This document shows positions 34,740 to 43,855 of a DNA stretch of 64,000 nt, piece by piece. Source of the DNA: Streptomyces broussonetiae. GTDB lineage: Bacteria; Actinomycetota; Actinomycetes; Streptomycetales; Streptomycetaceae. Numbering within the stretch: position 1 is the stretch's first letter; each line of letters opens with the position of its first letter. The translations under genes were made by a program, and so were the position numbers. The stretch lies in NCBI RefSeq assembly GCF_009796285.1, contig NZ_CP047020.1, positions 8,432,001-8,496,000 on the forward strand, in the 5' to 3' direction. The notes beneath the pieces were generated by a model. That model saw only the letters and a program-made list of their open reading frames with translations, searched no databases and was not told where the DNA came from.

Positions 34740-34769
34740 TCACCCGGAACCCCGCAGGGAGCACCCCGC

Positions 34770-37700
34770 ATGCATGACGACCGCACTCTGGTGGAAGCCC
34801 GCCTCAGGCGCGTCCTCGACGAGCGCATCCGTCCCGCCGTGTACCCCGAGTCCGTGCCGCTGCGGGTCGCCGTCTGGCACGCGCCCGGCGAACCCGTGCC
34901 GGTCGCGGAGGGAATCGCCGCCGAGCCGGAGCCCGTCGAGGTCGGCGCCCGGTGGGGCGCGCCCTGGGGCACTAGCTGGTTCCGGGTGACCGGGGCCGTA
35001 CCGCAGGAGTGGGCGGGCAAGACCGTCGAGGCCCTGCTCGACCTGGGCTTCGACGAGAACATGCCCGGCTTCCAGTGCGAGGGTCTCGTCTACCGGCCCG
35101 ACGGCTCTGCGGTGAAGGGCCTCAACCCACGCAACCAGTGGGTGCGCATCGGCGCGCCCGTCGAGGGCGGCGAGGAGGTGCGCCTGCACATCGAGGCCGC
35201 CTCCAACCCGGTCGTCCTCGACTACCACCCCTTCCTGCCCACGCAGCTCGGCGACAAGGAAACCGCGGGCAGCGAGCCGCAGTACACGCTCGCCCGCATG
35301 GACCTCGCCGTCTTCGACGAGACCGTCTGGCAGCTGGTCATGGACCTGGAGGTGCTCGGTGAGCTGATGGCCGAGCTGCCCGTGGACTCCGCCCGCCGGT
35401 ACGACATCCTGCGCGCCGTCGAGCGCGCCCTGGACGCCGTCGACCTCCAGGACGTGGGCGGCACGGCGGCCCGGGCCCGGGAACGGCTCACCGGTGTGCT
35501 GTCCGCCCCCGCCGTGCCCTCCGCGCACCGGATCAGCGCCGTCGGGCACGCGCACATCGACTCGGCGTGGCTGTGGCCGCTGCGCGAGACGGTCCGCAAG
35601 GTGGCGCGGACGACCTCCAACATGACGCAACTCATCGAGGACGAGCCGGAGTTCGTGTTCGCCATGTCCCAGGCGCAGCAGTGGGCGTGGGTGAAGGAAC
35701 ACCGGCCCGAGGTGTGGGCACGGGTGAAGAAGGCGGTGGCCGAGGGACGGTTCGTGCCGACCGGCGGGATGTGGGTGGAGTCGGACACCAACATGCCGGG
35801 CTCGGAGGCCATGGCCCGTCAGTTCGTCCACGGCAAGCGGTTCTTCCTCGACGAGTTCGGCATCGAGAACGAGGAGGCCTGGCTGCCCGACACGTTCGGC
35901 TTCGCCGCAGGACTTCCGCAGATCATCAGGGCGGCCGGCGCCAAGTGGCTGCTGACCCAGAAGATCTCGTGGTCGCGGACCAACACGTTCCCGCACCACA
36001 CCTTCCAGTGGGAGGGCATCGACGGCACCCGGATCTTCACCCACTTCCCGCCGGTGGACACCTACAACTGCGCCATGAAGGGCAGCGAACTCGCCCACGC
36101 GGAACGCAGCTTCAGGGACAAGGGCAGGGCCCGGCACTCCCTTGCGCCCACCGGGTGGGGCGACGGGGGTGGCGGCACGACACGCGAGATGGTCGCCAAG
36201 GCGGCCCGGCTGCGTGACCTCGAAGGCTCCGCGACCGTCGTCTGGGAGACACCGCGCGCGTTCTTCCGCAAGGCCGAGGCCGAGTACCCCGAGCCGCCCG
36301 TGTGGGCCGGTGAGCTGTACCTCGAACTGCACCGCGCCACCCTCACCAGCCAGGCGCAGACCAAACAGGGCAACCGGCGCAGCGAACACCTGCTGCGCGA
36401 GGCGGAGCTGTGGGCGGCCACGGCCGCCGTCCGCACCGGATTCCCCTACCCTTACGAGGAGTTGGACCGCATCTGGAAGACGGTGCTGCTGCACCAGTTC
36501 CACGACATCCTGCCCGGTTCGTCCATCGCCTGGGTGCACCGGGAGGCACGGGCGACGTACGGCCGGATCGCCGGGGAACTGAACGACCTCATCGGCGCGG
36601 CTCAGCGGGCCCTGGCGGGGGAGGGGGCGCGGACGCTGGTCTTCAACTCGGCGCCGCACAGCCGTGACGGTGTGCCCGCCGGCGGGGCCGGAACGCCGCG
36701 CACGCCGCAGGGCACGACGCTGTCCCCACGCGCCGCGGGCGGACACGTCCTGGGCAACGGACTCCTTCGCGTCGAGGTCGACGCCCGTGGCCTCGTCGTC
36801 TCCGCCCACGACATCGAGGCCGACCGCGAGAGCGTCGCCCCGGGCACGGCCGCCAATCTGCTCCAGCTCCACCCGGATTTCCCGAACATGTGGGACGCCT
36901 GGGACGTGGACGAGTTCTACCGGAACACGGTCACGGACCTCACGGACGTGGACGAGGTGAGCGCCGGCGAGGACGGCACCTCGGTGCGGATCACCCGGTC
37001 CTTCGGGAACTCCCGTGTCACCCAGGTGCTGTCCCTGCCGCCCGGCGAACGGCGGCTGCTGATCGACACCGAGGTCGACTGGCACGAGAGGGAGAAGTTC
37101 CTGAAACTGGCCTTCCCGCTCGACCTGCACGCCGAACGGTACGCCTCGGAGACCCAGTTCGGGCACGTGTACCGGCCGACCCACACCAACACCTCGTGGG
37201 AGGCTGCCAAGTTCGAGGCGTGCAACCACCGCTTCATGCACCTGGAGGAGCCCGGCTGGGGTGTCGCGGTCGTCAACGACTCGACGTACGGCCACGATGT
37301 GACCCGCACCGTGCGGACCGGTGGCGATCGCGGTACCACCACCACGGTGCGCGCGTCCCTCCTGCGTGCCCCGCGCTTTCCCGACCCCGAGACCGACCAG
37401 GGCGTACACCGTTTCCGGCACGCCCTGGTCCTGGGTGCCTCGGTCGCCGACGCGGTCCGCGAGGGCTGGCGGATCAACCTGCCACAGCGCCCGCTGACCG
37501 GCACCCACGAGGTGGCCCCGCTGGTCACCGTCGACAACGACGCCGTCGTGATCACGGCGGTGAAACTCGCCGACGACGGCAGCGGCGATGTGGTGGTCCG
37601 CTTCCACGAGGCCCACGGCGGACGGGCCCGGGCGACACTCACGGCCGGCTTCGAGGTCGCCGACGTCACCGTGACCGACCTGCTGGAACGGCCGGTCGGC

Positions 37701-37790
37701 GACAGCGGGCCGCCGCGGCGCGACGGCGCGCGGATCACCGTACGACTGCGGCCGTTCGAGCTGGTGACGCTCAGGCTACGGCGGGCCTGA
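34770..37790 (+). CDS. GH38 alpha-mannosidase
   Basis: The 1006-residue protein is a full-length bacterial GH38 enzyme without signal peptide. The metal-binding GHAHIDSAWLWPLRET lies at about residue 255, the nucleophile Asp in WLPDTFGFAAGLPQI at about 370, and HQFHDILPGSSIAWV further on; a beta-sandwich C-terminal part follows. It is a zinc- or cobalt-dependent retaining enzyme that removes mannose from oligosaccharides in the cytosol. It is the last gene of the LacI/CUT1 unit, about 30 bases after the short GH85-like frame, and complements the secreted GH92 mannosidase. Confidence 0.92.
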   Translation: MHDDRTLVEARLRRVLDERIRPAVYPESVPLRVAVWHAPGEPVPVAEGIAAEPEPVEVGARWGAPWGTSWFRVTGAVPQEWAGKTVEALLDLGFDENMPGFQCEGLVYRPDGSAVKGLNPRNQWVRIGAPVEGGEEVRLHIEAASNPVVLDYHPFLPTQLGDKETAGSEPQYTLARMDLAVFDETVWQLVMDLEVLGELMAELPVDSARRYDILRAVERALDAVDLQDVGGTAARARERLTGVLSAPAVPSAHRISAVGHAHIDSAWLWPLRETVRKVARTTSNMTQLIEDEPEFVFAMSQAQQWAWVKEHRPEVWARVKKAVAEGRFVPTGGMWVESDTNMPGSEAMARQFVHGKRFFLDEFGIENEEAWLPDTFGFAAGLPQIIRAAGAKWLLTQKISWSRTNTFPHHTFQWEGIDGTRIFTHFPPVDTYNCAMKGSELAHAERSFRDKGRARHSLAPTGWGDGGGGTTREMVAKAARLRDLEGSATVVWETPRAFFRKAEAEYPEPPVWAGELYLELHRATLTSQAQTKQGNRRSEHLLREAELWAATAAVRTGFPYPYEELDRIWKTVLLHQFHDILPGSSIAWVHREARATYGRIAGELNDLIGAAQRALAGEGARTLVFNSAPHSRDGVPAGGAGTPRTPQGTTLSPRAAGGHVLGNGLLRVEVDARGLVVSAHDIEADRESVAPGTAANLLQLHPDFPNMWDAWDVDEFYRNTVTDLTDVDEVSAGEDGTSVRITRSFGNSRVTQVLSLPPGERRLLIDTEVDWHEREKFLKLAFPLDLHAERYASETQFGHVYRPTHTNTSWEAAKFEACNHRFMHLEEPGWGVAVVNDSTYGHDVTRTVRTGGDRGTTTTVRASLLRAPRFPDPETDQGVHRFRHALVLGASVADAVREGWRINLPQRPLTGTHEVAPLVTVDNDAVVITAVKLADDGSGDVVVRFHEAHGGRARATLTAGFEVADVTVTDLLERPVGDSGPPRRDGARITVRLRPFELVTLRLRRA

Positions 37791-37939
37791 CGGGCGCCGC
37801 GGATCACGCCGCTCGGAGTCCGGGGGGCGGTGGTCACGGGGTGCCCCTGGTGGCCAGGCGGCCGATGCCGACCGCCCCGGGCTCTGCTCGGTCGGGTCAC
37901 GTGTGGAGCCGCGCCCGGTGCGGGCCACGGTCGGTGAGG

Positions 37940-38641
37940 TCATGGGCCCAGTTGGGCCCGTAGCCACTCCTCCACCTCGCCCACATGGGCCGCTGCCGCC
38001 GCCCGTGCCGCCTCCGGGTCGCGGGCGGCGAGGGCGCGGTGGATACGGGCGTGCTCGCGGCGGGTGCGGGCGAAGGCGCCCTCCTCCTGGTAGCCGCGCC
38101 AGACCCGGGCGCGGAAGGTGCGCGAGGACAGGCCCTCCAGGATCGCCGCCATGGTCTCGTTGCCCGCCGCGGCGGCGATCTCGCGGTGGAAGGCGAGATC
38201 GTGGGCGAGGATCTCCTCGGGGTCGTCGGTGGCGTTCATCGCCGCCAAGTGCTTCTCGACGGCGGCGAGTTGGTCAGCGGTGATGCGCGCGGCGGCCAGC
38301 GCGGTCGCCGTCGACTCCAGGATCCGGCGCACCTCCAGCAGTTCCACCAGGCGTGGGCCCCGGGAGAGGTCCGCGACCACACCGAAGGTCTCCAGCAGGT
38401 CGCCTGCCTCCAGCGCGGTGACGTAGATCCCGGAGCCGTGCCGGGCCTCCAGGACACCCATCACCGTCAGCGCGCGGATCGCCTCCCGCATCGAGCTGCG
38501 GGAGATGCCCAACTGGACGGCGAGATCCCGCTCGGTGGGCAGCCGCTGGCCCGGCTCCAGCCGGCCCTCGGCGATCATCGCCTTGATCTCCTCGATGGCG
38601 CGCTGGGTCACCGTGCCCTTCTGCGGGGCTGCCTCGTCCAC
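37940..38641 (-). CDS. GntR-family regulator, FCD (FadR) subfamily
   Basis: A 233-residue regulator: N-terminal winged helix with LPTERDLAVQLGISRSSMREAIRALTVMGVLEARHGSGIYV, then an all-helical FCD domain (LVELLEVRRILESTATALAA; HDLAFHREIAAAAGNETM; EHARIHRALAARDPEAARAAAAAHV) that binds a metal and an organic acid or sugar acid. The GTG start has GGAGGAG. It is divergent from the CUT2 transporter and oxidative fucose genes. TGGTCGGACCA, a classical FadR-type site, lies in the gap. L-fuconate or a related acid would be a natural effector (inferred). Confidence 0.87.
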   Translation of the reverse strand: MDEAAPQKGTVTQRAIEEIKAMIAEGRLEPGQRLPTERDLAVQLGISRSSMREAIRALTVMGVLEARHGSGIYVTALEAGDLLETFGVVADLSRGPRLVELLEVRRILESTATALAAARITADQLAAVEKHLAAMNATDDPEEILAHDLAFHREIAAAAGNETMAAILEGLSSRTFRARVWRGYQEEGAFARTRREHARIHRALAARDPEAARAAAAAHVGEVEEWLRAQLGP

Positions 38642-38707
38642 GCCACTCCTCCAGCCACCCGGTGCCGACGCCCGGTCACCCGGTGCAACGCAGTCTAACC
38701 AGCAGAG

Positions 38708-38718
38708 TGGTCGGACCA
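38708..38718. promoter_or_regulatory. FCD-GntR operator TGGTCGGACCA
   Basis: The sequence agrees with the FadR/FCD-type consensus TNGTCNNACNA, is a near-perfect palindrome with centre G, and lies 67 bases before the regulator gene itself. It is suitable for autoregulation. Confidence 0.65.
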
Positions 38719-38757
38719 CTACGGCGCGAAAGCCGGAATTTTCGCTGCACGAGGGTG

Positions 38758-38786
38758 TTGCATCGGCTTATTGGTCTGATAAGTAT
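38758..38786 (+). promoter_or_regulatory. promoter of the CUT2/fucose operon with overlapping operator
   Basis: TTGCAT, 17 bases and AAGTAT form a fair promoter. A second GTCNGAY element, GTCTGAT (38774-38780), is placed between -35 and -10, the classical position for a repressor site. Confidence 0.5.
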
Positions 38787-38848
38787 GCGGCGTCTGCTCG
38801 AACACCCTCGACACCACCTCGACACCACCCTCAACGAGGAGCCGCGAG

Positions 38849-39913
38849 ATGCCCGCCAGCACAGTGAGGAAGCGCAGCAGGTCCCGGATCATCGGCGCGG
38901 CGGCTCTGGCCGCCGGCGCCTCGCTCATGCTCGCCGCCTGCGGCAGCACCAAGGACACCGCGAGCGCGGGCAGCGGCGGAACCGGCAGGGTCGGCGTGAT
39001 CCTGCCGCTGCTGACCTCGCCGTTCTGGCAGTCGTACAACGACTACGTACCCAAGATGGCCAAGTCCGAGGGCGTTCAGGTCCTCAAGACGGTCAACTCC
39101 AACAGCGACCCCTCGCAGCAGATCACCGACATCGACAACGAACTCACCCAGGGCGTCAAGGGGTTGGTGGTCGCGCCGCTGGACAGCGCAGCCATCCAGG
39201 CCGGGCTCGACCAGGCCGCGCGCAAGGGCGTCCCTGTCGTCGCCGTCGACGTCGCGCCCGACAAGGGCAAGGTCGCCATGGTGGTGCGCGCCGACAACGT
39301 CGCGTACGGCGAGAAGGCCTGCGACTACCTCGGGCAGCACATCACCAGCGGCAAGGTCGTACAGGTCATGGGCGACCTCGCCTCGGTCAACGGCCGCGAC
39401 CGCTCCGAGGCCTTCCGGTCCTGCGTGAAGAAGAAGTACCCGAAGCTCAAGGTGCTGGAGATCCCGGCCAAGTGGGAGTCCGACACCGCCGCCGCCAAGC
39501 TCGACACCCTGCTCAACGCCAATCCCGACATCAAGGGCATCTACCTCCAGGCCGGCGGTGTCTACCTCGCGCCGACCCTGCAGACCCTCAAGTCCAAGGG
39601 CATGCTCAAGGCCGCCGGACAGCAGGGCCACATCGACATCGTCTCCAACGACGGCATCCCGCAGGAGTTCGACGCCATCCGCAAGGGCCAGATCGACGCC
39701 ACGGTCTCCCAGCCCGCCGACGCCTACGCCCAGTACGGCCTGTACTACATCAAGGCGGCTATGGCCGGGAAGACGTTCAAGCCCGGGCCCACCGACCACG
39801 GTTCCACGATCGTCAAGCTGCCGAGCGGGATCCTCGAGGACCAACTGCCCGCACCCCTGGTCACCAAGGCCAACGTCGACGACCCCAAGCTGTGGGGCAA
39901 CACGGTCAAATGA
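38849..39913 (+). CDS. CUT2 (ribose-type) ABC transporter substrate-binding lipoprotein
   Basis: A 354-residue lipoprotein: basic N-terminus, hydrophobic segment and lipobox LAAC, then a type I periplasmic-binding fold (VGVILPLLTSPFWQSYNDYVPKMAKSEG; ITDIDNELTQGVKGLVVAPLDSAAI; VSNDGIPQEFDAIRKGQIDATVSQ). It binds a monosaccharide, here probably L-fucose or a similar 6-deoxy sugar given the enzymes encoded downstream. The gene overlaps the ATPase gene in an ATGA and heads an operon of at least three transporter genes. Confidence 0.87.
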   Translation: MPASTVRKRSRSRIIGAAALAAGASLMLAACGSTKDTASAGSGGTGRVGVILPLLTSPFWQSYNDYVPKMAKSEGVQVLKTVNSNSDPSQQITDIDNELTQGVKGLVVAPLDSAAIQAGLDQAARKGVPVVAVDVAPDKGKVAMVVRADNVAYGEKACDYLGQHITSGKVVQVMGDLASVNGRDRSEAFRSCVKKKYPKLKVLEIPAKWESDTAAAKLDTLLNANPDIKGIYLQAGGVYLAPTLQTLKSKGMLKAAGQQGHIDIVSNDGIPQEFDAIRKGQIDATVSQPADAYAQYGLYYIKAAMAGKTFKPGPTDHGSTIVKLPSGILEDQLPAPLVTKANVDDPKLWGNTVK

Positions 39914-41424
39914 GCACCCCCGAGGTCACCCCGCACAGCACCCCGCTGGTGGAAGCCCGGGGCATCGTCAAACGGTACGGTCCCGCGGTCGCCCTCGCCG
40001 ACGGCCGGCTCACCGTCCGCGCGGGCGAGTCCCACGCCCTGGTCGGCCGCAACGGCGCGGGCAAGTCCACCTTGGTCAACGTCCTCACCGGACTGCAGGC
40101 CCCGGACGAGGGCACGGTCCGCTTCGACGGCGAGAGCGCGCCCCCGCTCGCCGACCGGAACGCCTGGCGCCGCAAGGTGGCCTGCGTGTACCAGAGACCC
40201 ACGGTCGTCCCGGAACTGACGGTCGCCGAGAACCTGTTCCTCAACCGGCAGCCCGCCGCCCGCGGCCTCATCAGCTGGCGCCGGCTGCGCCGCGAGGCCG
40301 CCGAGCTGCTCGGCACCTGGGGCGTGCACGTCGACCCCGAGGCCCGCACCGCCGACCTCAGGGTCGAGGACCGCCAAATGGTGGAGATCGCCCGGGCGCT
40401 GAGTTTCGGTGCCCGCTTCATCGTTCTGGACGAACCCACCGCCCAGCTCGACAACCGGGAGATCGAGCGGCTCTTCACGCGGATGCGCTCCCTGCAGGAT
40501 TCCGGTGTCACCTTCCTGTTCATCTCGCACCACCTCCAGGAGGTCTACGAGGTCTGCCAGACGGTCACCGTGCTGCGCGACGCCCGCTGGATCACCACCG
40601 CACCCGTCGCCGACCTGCCCAGGGCGGCCCTGGTGGAGGCCATGGCGGGGGAGTCCGTCACCGAACAGGGTGTCCGCGAACGGCAGGTCGACGAAGATGC
40701 CCCCGTCCTGCTGGAGGCGCGCGGGCTCACCTCCCCGGCGTACGACGGCGTCGACCTCACCCTGCGGCGCGGCGAGGTCGTCGGACTCGCAGGCTCCAGC
40801 GGCAGTGGCAAGACCGAACTCGCCGAGTCCTTCGCCGGACTGCACACCCCGACCGGCGGCAGCGCCGAACTGGACGGCGGGCAACTGCCGTTCGGTGACG
40901 TACGGGCCGCCCTGCGGGCCGGGGTCGGCTGCGTTCCGCGCGACCGGCACGAGCAGGGACTGGTGTCCGGCATGAGCATCGGCGACAACACCACGCTCAG
41001 CGTGCTGGACCAGCTGGGCCGGTTCGGCTTCGTCGCCACCGACCGTCGGCGCCGCTTCGCCGCCGGGCTGATCGACCGCCTCGACATCCACGCCGAAGGC
41101 CCCGACCAGCCCGTGTCCGACCTGTCCGGCGGCAACGCGCAGAAGGTCGTCATGGCCCGCGCCCTCGCCTCCGACCCCCGCCTGCTGGTCCTGATCAACC
41201 CCACCGCGGGCGTCGACGTGAAGTCCAAGGAGTCGCTGCTCGCCCGCATGGACAGCGCCCGCGACGACGGCACCGCCGTCCTCGTCGTCTCCGACGAACT
41301 CGACGACCTGCGCCGCTGCGACCGCGTCCTCGTCCTCTTCCACGGCCGTGTCGTCGCCGAACACCCGGCCGGCTGGCGCGACCACGAGCTGATCGCCTCC
41401 ATCGAAGGAGTTGACCATGGCTGA
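39910..41424 (+). CDS. CUT2 ABC transporter ATPase with two nucleotide-binding domains (RbsA type)
   Basis: A 504-residue tandem ATPase. The first domain has Walker A GRNGAGKST, Walker B FIVLDEPTAQLD and a weak signature (RVEDRQM in place of SVGQQQM). The second domain has a Walker A variant GSSGSGKT, a normal DLSGGNAQK signature, but Walker B LLVLINPTAGVD, in which the Asp-Glu pair is Ile-Asn, so the catalytic Glu is missing. Such asymmetry is known in the family. It energises import through the permease that follows, whose start lies eight bases before the stop of this gene. Confidence 0.88.
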   Translation: MSTPEVTPHSTPLVEARGIVKRYGPAVALADGRLTVRAGESHALVGRNGAGKSTLVNVLTGLQAPDEGTVRFDGESAPPLADRNAWRRKVACVYQRPTVVPELTVAENLFLNRQPAARGLISWRRLRREAAELLGTWGVHVDPEARTADLRVEDRQMVEIARALSFGARFIVLDEPTAQLDNREIERLFTRMRSLQDSGVTFLFISHHLQEVYEVCQTVTVLRDARWITTAPVADLPRAALVEAMAGESVTEQGVRERQVDEDAPVLLEARGLTSPAYDGVDLTLRRGEVVGLAGSSGSGKTELAESFAGLHTPTGGSAELDGGQLPFGDVRAALRAGVGCVPRDRHEQGLVSGMSIGDNTTLSVLDQLGRFGFVATDRRRRFAAGLIDRLDIHAEGPDQPVSDLSGGNAQKVVMARALASDPRLLVLINPTAGVDVKSKESLLARMDSARDDGTAVLVVSDELDDLRRCDRVLVLFHGRVVAEHPAGWRDHELIASIEGVDHG

Positions 41425-42445
41425 CACCCGGGCGGCCCCGCCGCTCGCGCCCCCCAGGACCCCGGACGCGCGGTCGGCCAGGACCGTGCTGCTGCGCCGA
41501 GCGCGCGAACTCGCCCTGGTACCGGCCCTGTTGCTGCTCATGGTGCTGGGCGCCCTGGTCAACGACTCCTTCCTGACCGAGCGGAACCTGATCTCGATCC
41601 TCGGTGCCTCCGCCGCGCTCGCGATGGTCGTGCTCGCCGAGTCCCTCGTCCTGATCACCGGCAAGTTCGACCTGTCCCTGGAGTCGGTGGTCGGCATCGC
41701 GCCGGCCATCGGCGCCCTGCTGGTGCTGCCCGCGAGCCAGTCCGGCTGGGGCGCGGATCTTCCGGCCGGGCTCGCCCTGCTGGCGATTCCCGTGGCCGGT
41801 GCGGCCGTCGGCGCCTTCAACGGCATCCTCGTCGTGAAGTTCCGGCTCAACGCCTTCATCGTCACGCTCGCGATGCTCATCGTGCTGCGCGGACTGCTCG
41901 TCGGCGCCACCAAGGGCAAGACCCTGTTCGGCATGCCCGACAGCTTCTACTCGCCGGCCACCACCACCTTCCTCAACGTCCCGCTGTCCGTGTGGCTCGC
42001 CGCGGTCGCCTTCGCCGTCACCGGGTTCCTGCTGAAGTACCACCGCACCGGCCGTGCCCTGTACGCGATCGGCGGCAACGCCGACGCCGCCCGCGCCGCC
42101 GGCGTCCGCGTGGACCGGGTCATGCTCGGTGTCTACGTGGTCGCGGGCGTGCTCGCCTCCGTCGGCGGTCTGCTGCAGACCGGCTACGTCGGTGCGATCA
42201 GCGCCAACCAGGGCCAGAACATGATCTTCACGGTGTTCGCCGCCGCGGTGATCGGCGGCATCAGCCTGGACGGCGGCAAGGGCACCATGTTCGGCGCCCT
42301 GACCGGCGTCCTGCTCCTGGGTGTCGTACAGAACCTGCTCACCCTCGCCCAGGTCCCGTCGTTCTGGATCCAGGCCATCTACGGCGGGATCATCCTCGTC
42401 GCCCTCATGATCGCCCGAGTGACGACGGGCCGCGCCCAGGACTGA
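41417..42445 (+). CDS. CUT2 ABC transporter permease (RbsC type)
   Basis: The 342-residue membrane protein shows the RbsC family features: LITGKFDLSLESVVGIAPAIGALLV (normally GGIDLSVGS), NGILVVKFRLNAFIVTLAMLIVLRG, YAIGGNADAARAAGVRVDR, and the C-terminal IGGISLDGGKGTMFGALTGVLLLGVVQNLL. The ATG has AAGGAG six bases before it and overlaps the ATPase gene. Ten or so hydrophobic segments can be seen. Confidence 0.88.
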   Translation: MADTRAAPPLAPPRTPDARSARTVLLRRARELALVPALLLLMVLGALVNDSFLTERNLISILGASAALAMVVLAESLVLITGKFDLSLESVVGIAPAIGALLVLPASQSGWGADLPAGLALLAIPVAGAAVGAFNGILVVKFRLNAFIVTLAMLIVLRGLLVGATKGKTLFGMPDSFYSPATTTFLNVPLSVWLAAVAFAVTGFLLKYHRTGRALYAIGGNADAARAAGVRVDRVMLGVYVVAGVLASVGGLLQTGYVGAISANQGQNMIFTVFAAAVIGGISLDGGKGTMFGALTGVLLLGVVQNLLTLAQVPSFWIQAIYGGIILVALMIARVTTGRAQD

Positions 42446-42450
42446 CGAAC

Positions 42451-42501
42451 GTCGGACATGACGAAGTGTCAGACACGATGGAGCGTCAGATATTCGACGA
42501 C
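42451..42501 (+). repeat. three 17-base tandem repeats with GTCNGAY cores
   Basis: GTCGGAC, GTCAGAC and GTCAGAT begin exactly 17 bases apart between the permease stop and the fuconate dehydratase start. The middle copy lies in a perfect palindrome, GTGTCAGACAC. The cores match the FCD-GntR site upstream of the transporter, so the repeat array may be an operator for the catabolic genes, perhaps with an internal promoter. Confidence 0.6.
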
Positions 42502-42514
42502 CGAAAGGACTTCA

Positions 42515-43855
42515 GTGTCCCAGGCCCCCGCCCGCATCACCGCGGTCGACACCCACGACATCCGTTTCCCCACCTCGCGCGAGCTGGACGGCTCCGACGC
42601 GATGAACCCGGACCCCGACTACTCGGCGGCCTACGTCGTCCTGCGCACCGACGCCGCCGACGGGATCGAGGGACACGGATTCGTCTTCACCATCGGGCGG
42701 GGCAACGACGTCCAGGTGGCCGCGGTCGACGCGCTGCGCGACCATGTGCTCGGCCGCGACGTGGCAGAGCTGTGTGCCGACCCGGGCGGGCTCTTCCGGG
42801 ACCTGATCGGCGACAGTCAGCTGCGCTGGCTCGGCCCCGAGAAGGGTGTGATGCACATGGCGATCGGGGCCGTCGTCAACGCCGTCTGGGACCTCGCCGC
42901 CCGCCGGGCCGGCAAGCCGCTGTGGCAGCTGCTCGCCGACGCCGACCCCGATTGGCTGGTGGCGCAGATCGACTTCCGGTACATCGCGGACGCTCTCACA
43001 CCCGGGGAGGCGCTCGAGCTGCTCAGGCGCGGCAGACAGGGCGCCGAGGAGCGCCGCGCCCGGCTGCTGGAGCGAGGCTTCCCCGCCTACACCACCTCCC
43101 CGGGCTGGCTCGGCTACGACGACGACAAGCTCGGCCGGCTCGCCGCGCAGGCCGTCGCCGACGGCTTCACCCAGATCAAGCTGAAGGTCGGCGCCGACCT
43201 CGACGACGACATCCGGCGCTGCCGGGTCGCCCGTGCGGTCGTCGGACCCGACATCAGGCTCGCCGTCGACGCCAACCAGCGCTGGAACGTGGACGAGGCC
43301 ATCCGCTGGACCAGGGCGCTCGCCGAGTTCGGCCCGTACTGGATCGAGGAGCCCACCAGCCCCGACGACGTCCTCGGCCACGCCGCGATCCGCCGCGCGG
43401 TGGCCCCGGTGAAGGTCGCCACCGGCGAACACGTGCACAACCGGATCATGTTCAAGCAGCTGCTGCAGGCGGGCGCCCTCGACATCGTCCAGATCGACGC
43501 GGCACGCGTCGCCGGGGTCAACGAGAACCTCGCCGTCCTGCTGCTCGCCGCCAAGTTCGGCGTCCCCGTCTGCCCGCACGCCGGCGGGGTCGGCCTGTGC
43601 GAACTCGTCCAGCACCTGTCCATGTTCGACTACCTGGCGGTCTCGGGCACCACCGAGGACCGGGTCATCGAGTACGTCGACCACCTCCACGAGCACTTCG
43701 TCACCCCGGTCGTCGTCCGCGACGGCCACTACGCGGCACCCACCGCACCCGGGTTCTCGGCAGCCCTGCGCCCGGACTCCGTCGAGCGGTACACCTTCCC
43801 CGGTGGTACCTACTGGGCCGCCGACCCCGACACCCGGAAAGGACAGGCCGCATGA
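42515..43855 (+). CDS. L-fuconate dehydratase (enolase superfamily)
   Basis: The 446-residue protein belongs to the mandelate racemase/enolase superfamily and is of the fuconate dehydratase type: DTHDIRFPTSRELDGSDAMNPDPDYSAAYVVL at the start, LERGFPAYTTSPGWLGY, and the barrel with catalytic base FTQIKLKVGAD (KxK) and metal ligands DANQRW, IEEPTSPDD and GEHVHNR. It removes water from L-fuconate to give 2-keto-3-deoxy-L-fuconate. The GTG start has AAAGGA. It overlaps the following dehydrogenase gene by four bases. Confidence 0.87.
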   Translation: MSQAPARITAVDTHDIRFPTSRELDGSDAMNPDPDYSAAYVVLRTDAADGIEGHGFVFTIGRGNDVQVAAVDALRDHVLGRDVAELCADPGGLFRDLIGDSQLRWLGPEKGVMHMAIGAVVNAVWDLAARRAGKPLWQLLADADPDWLVAQIDFRYIADALTPGEALELLRRGRQGAEERRARLLERGFPAYTTSPGWLGYDDDKLGRLAAQAVADGFTQIKLKVGADLDDDIRRCRVARAVVGPDIRLAVDANQRWNVDEAIRWTRALAEFGPYWIEEPTSPDDVLGHAAIRRAVAPVKVATGEHVHNRIMFKQLLQAGALDIVQIDAARVAGVNENLAVLLLAAKFGVPVCPHAGGVGLCELVQHLSMFDYLAVSGTTEDRVIEYVDHLHEHFVTPVVVRDGHYAAPTAPGFSAALRPDSVERYTFPGGTYWAADPDTRKGQAA

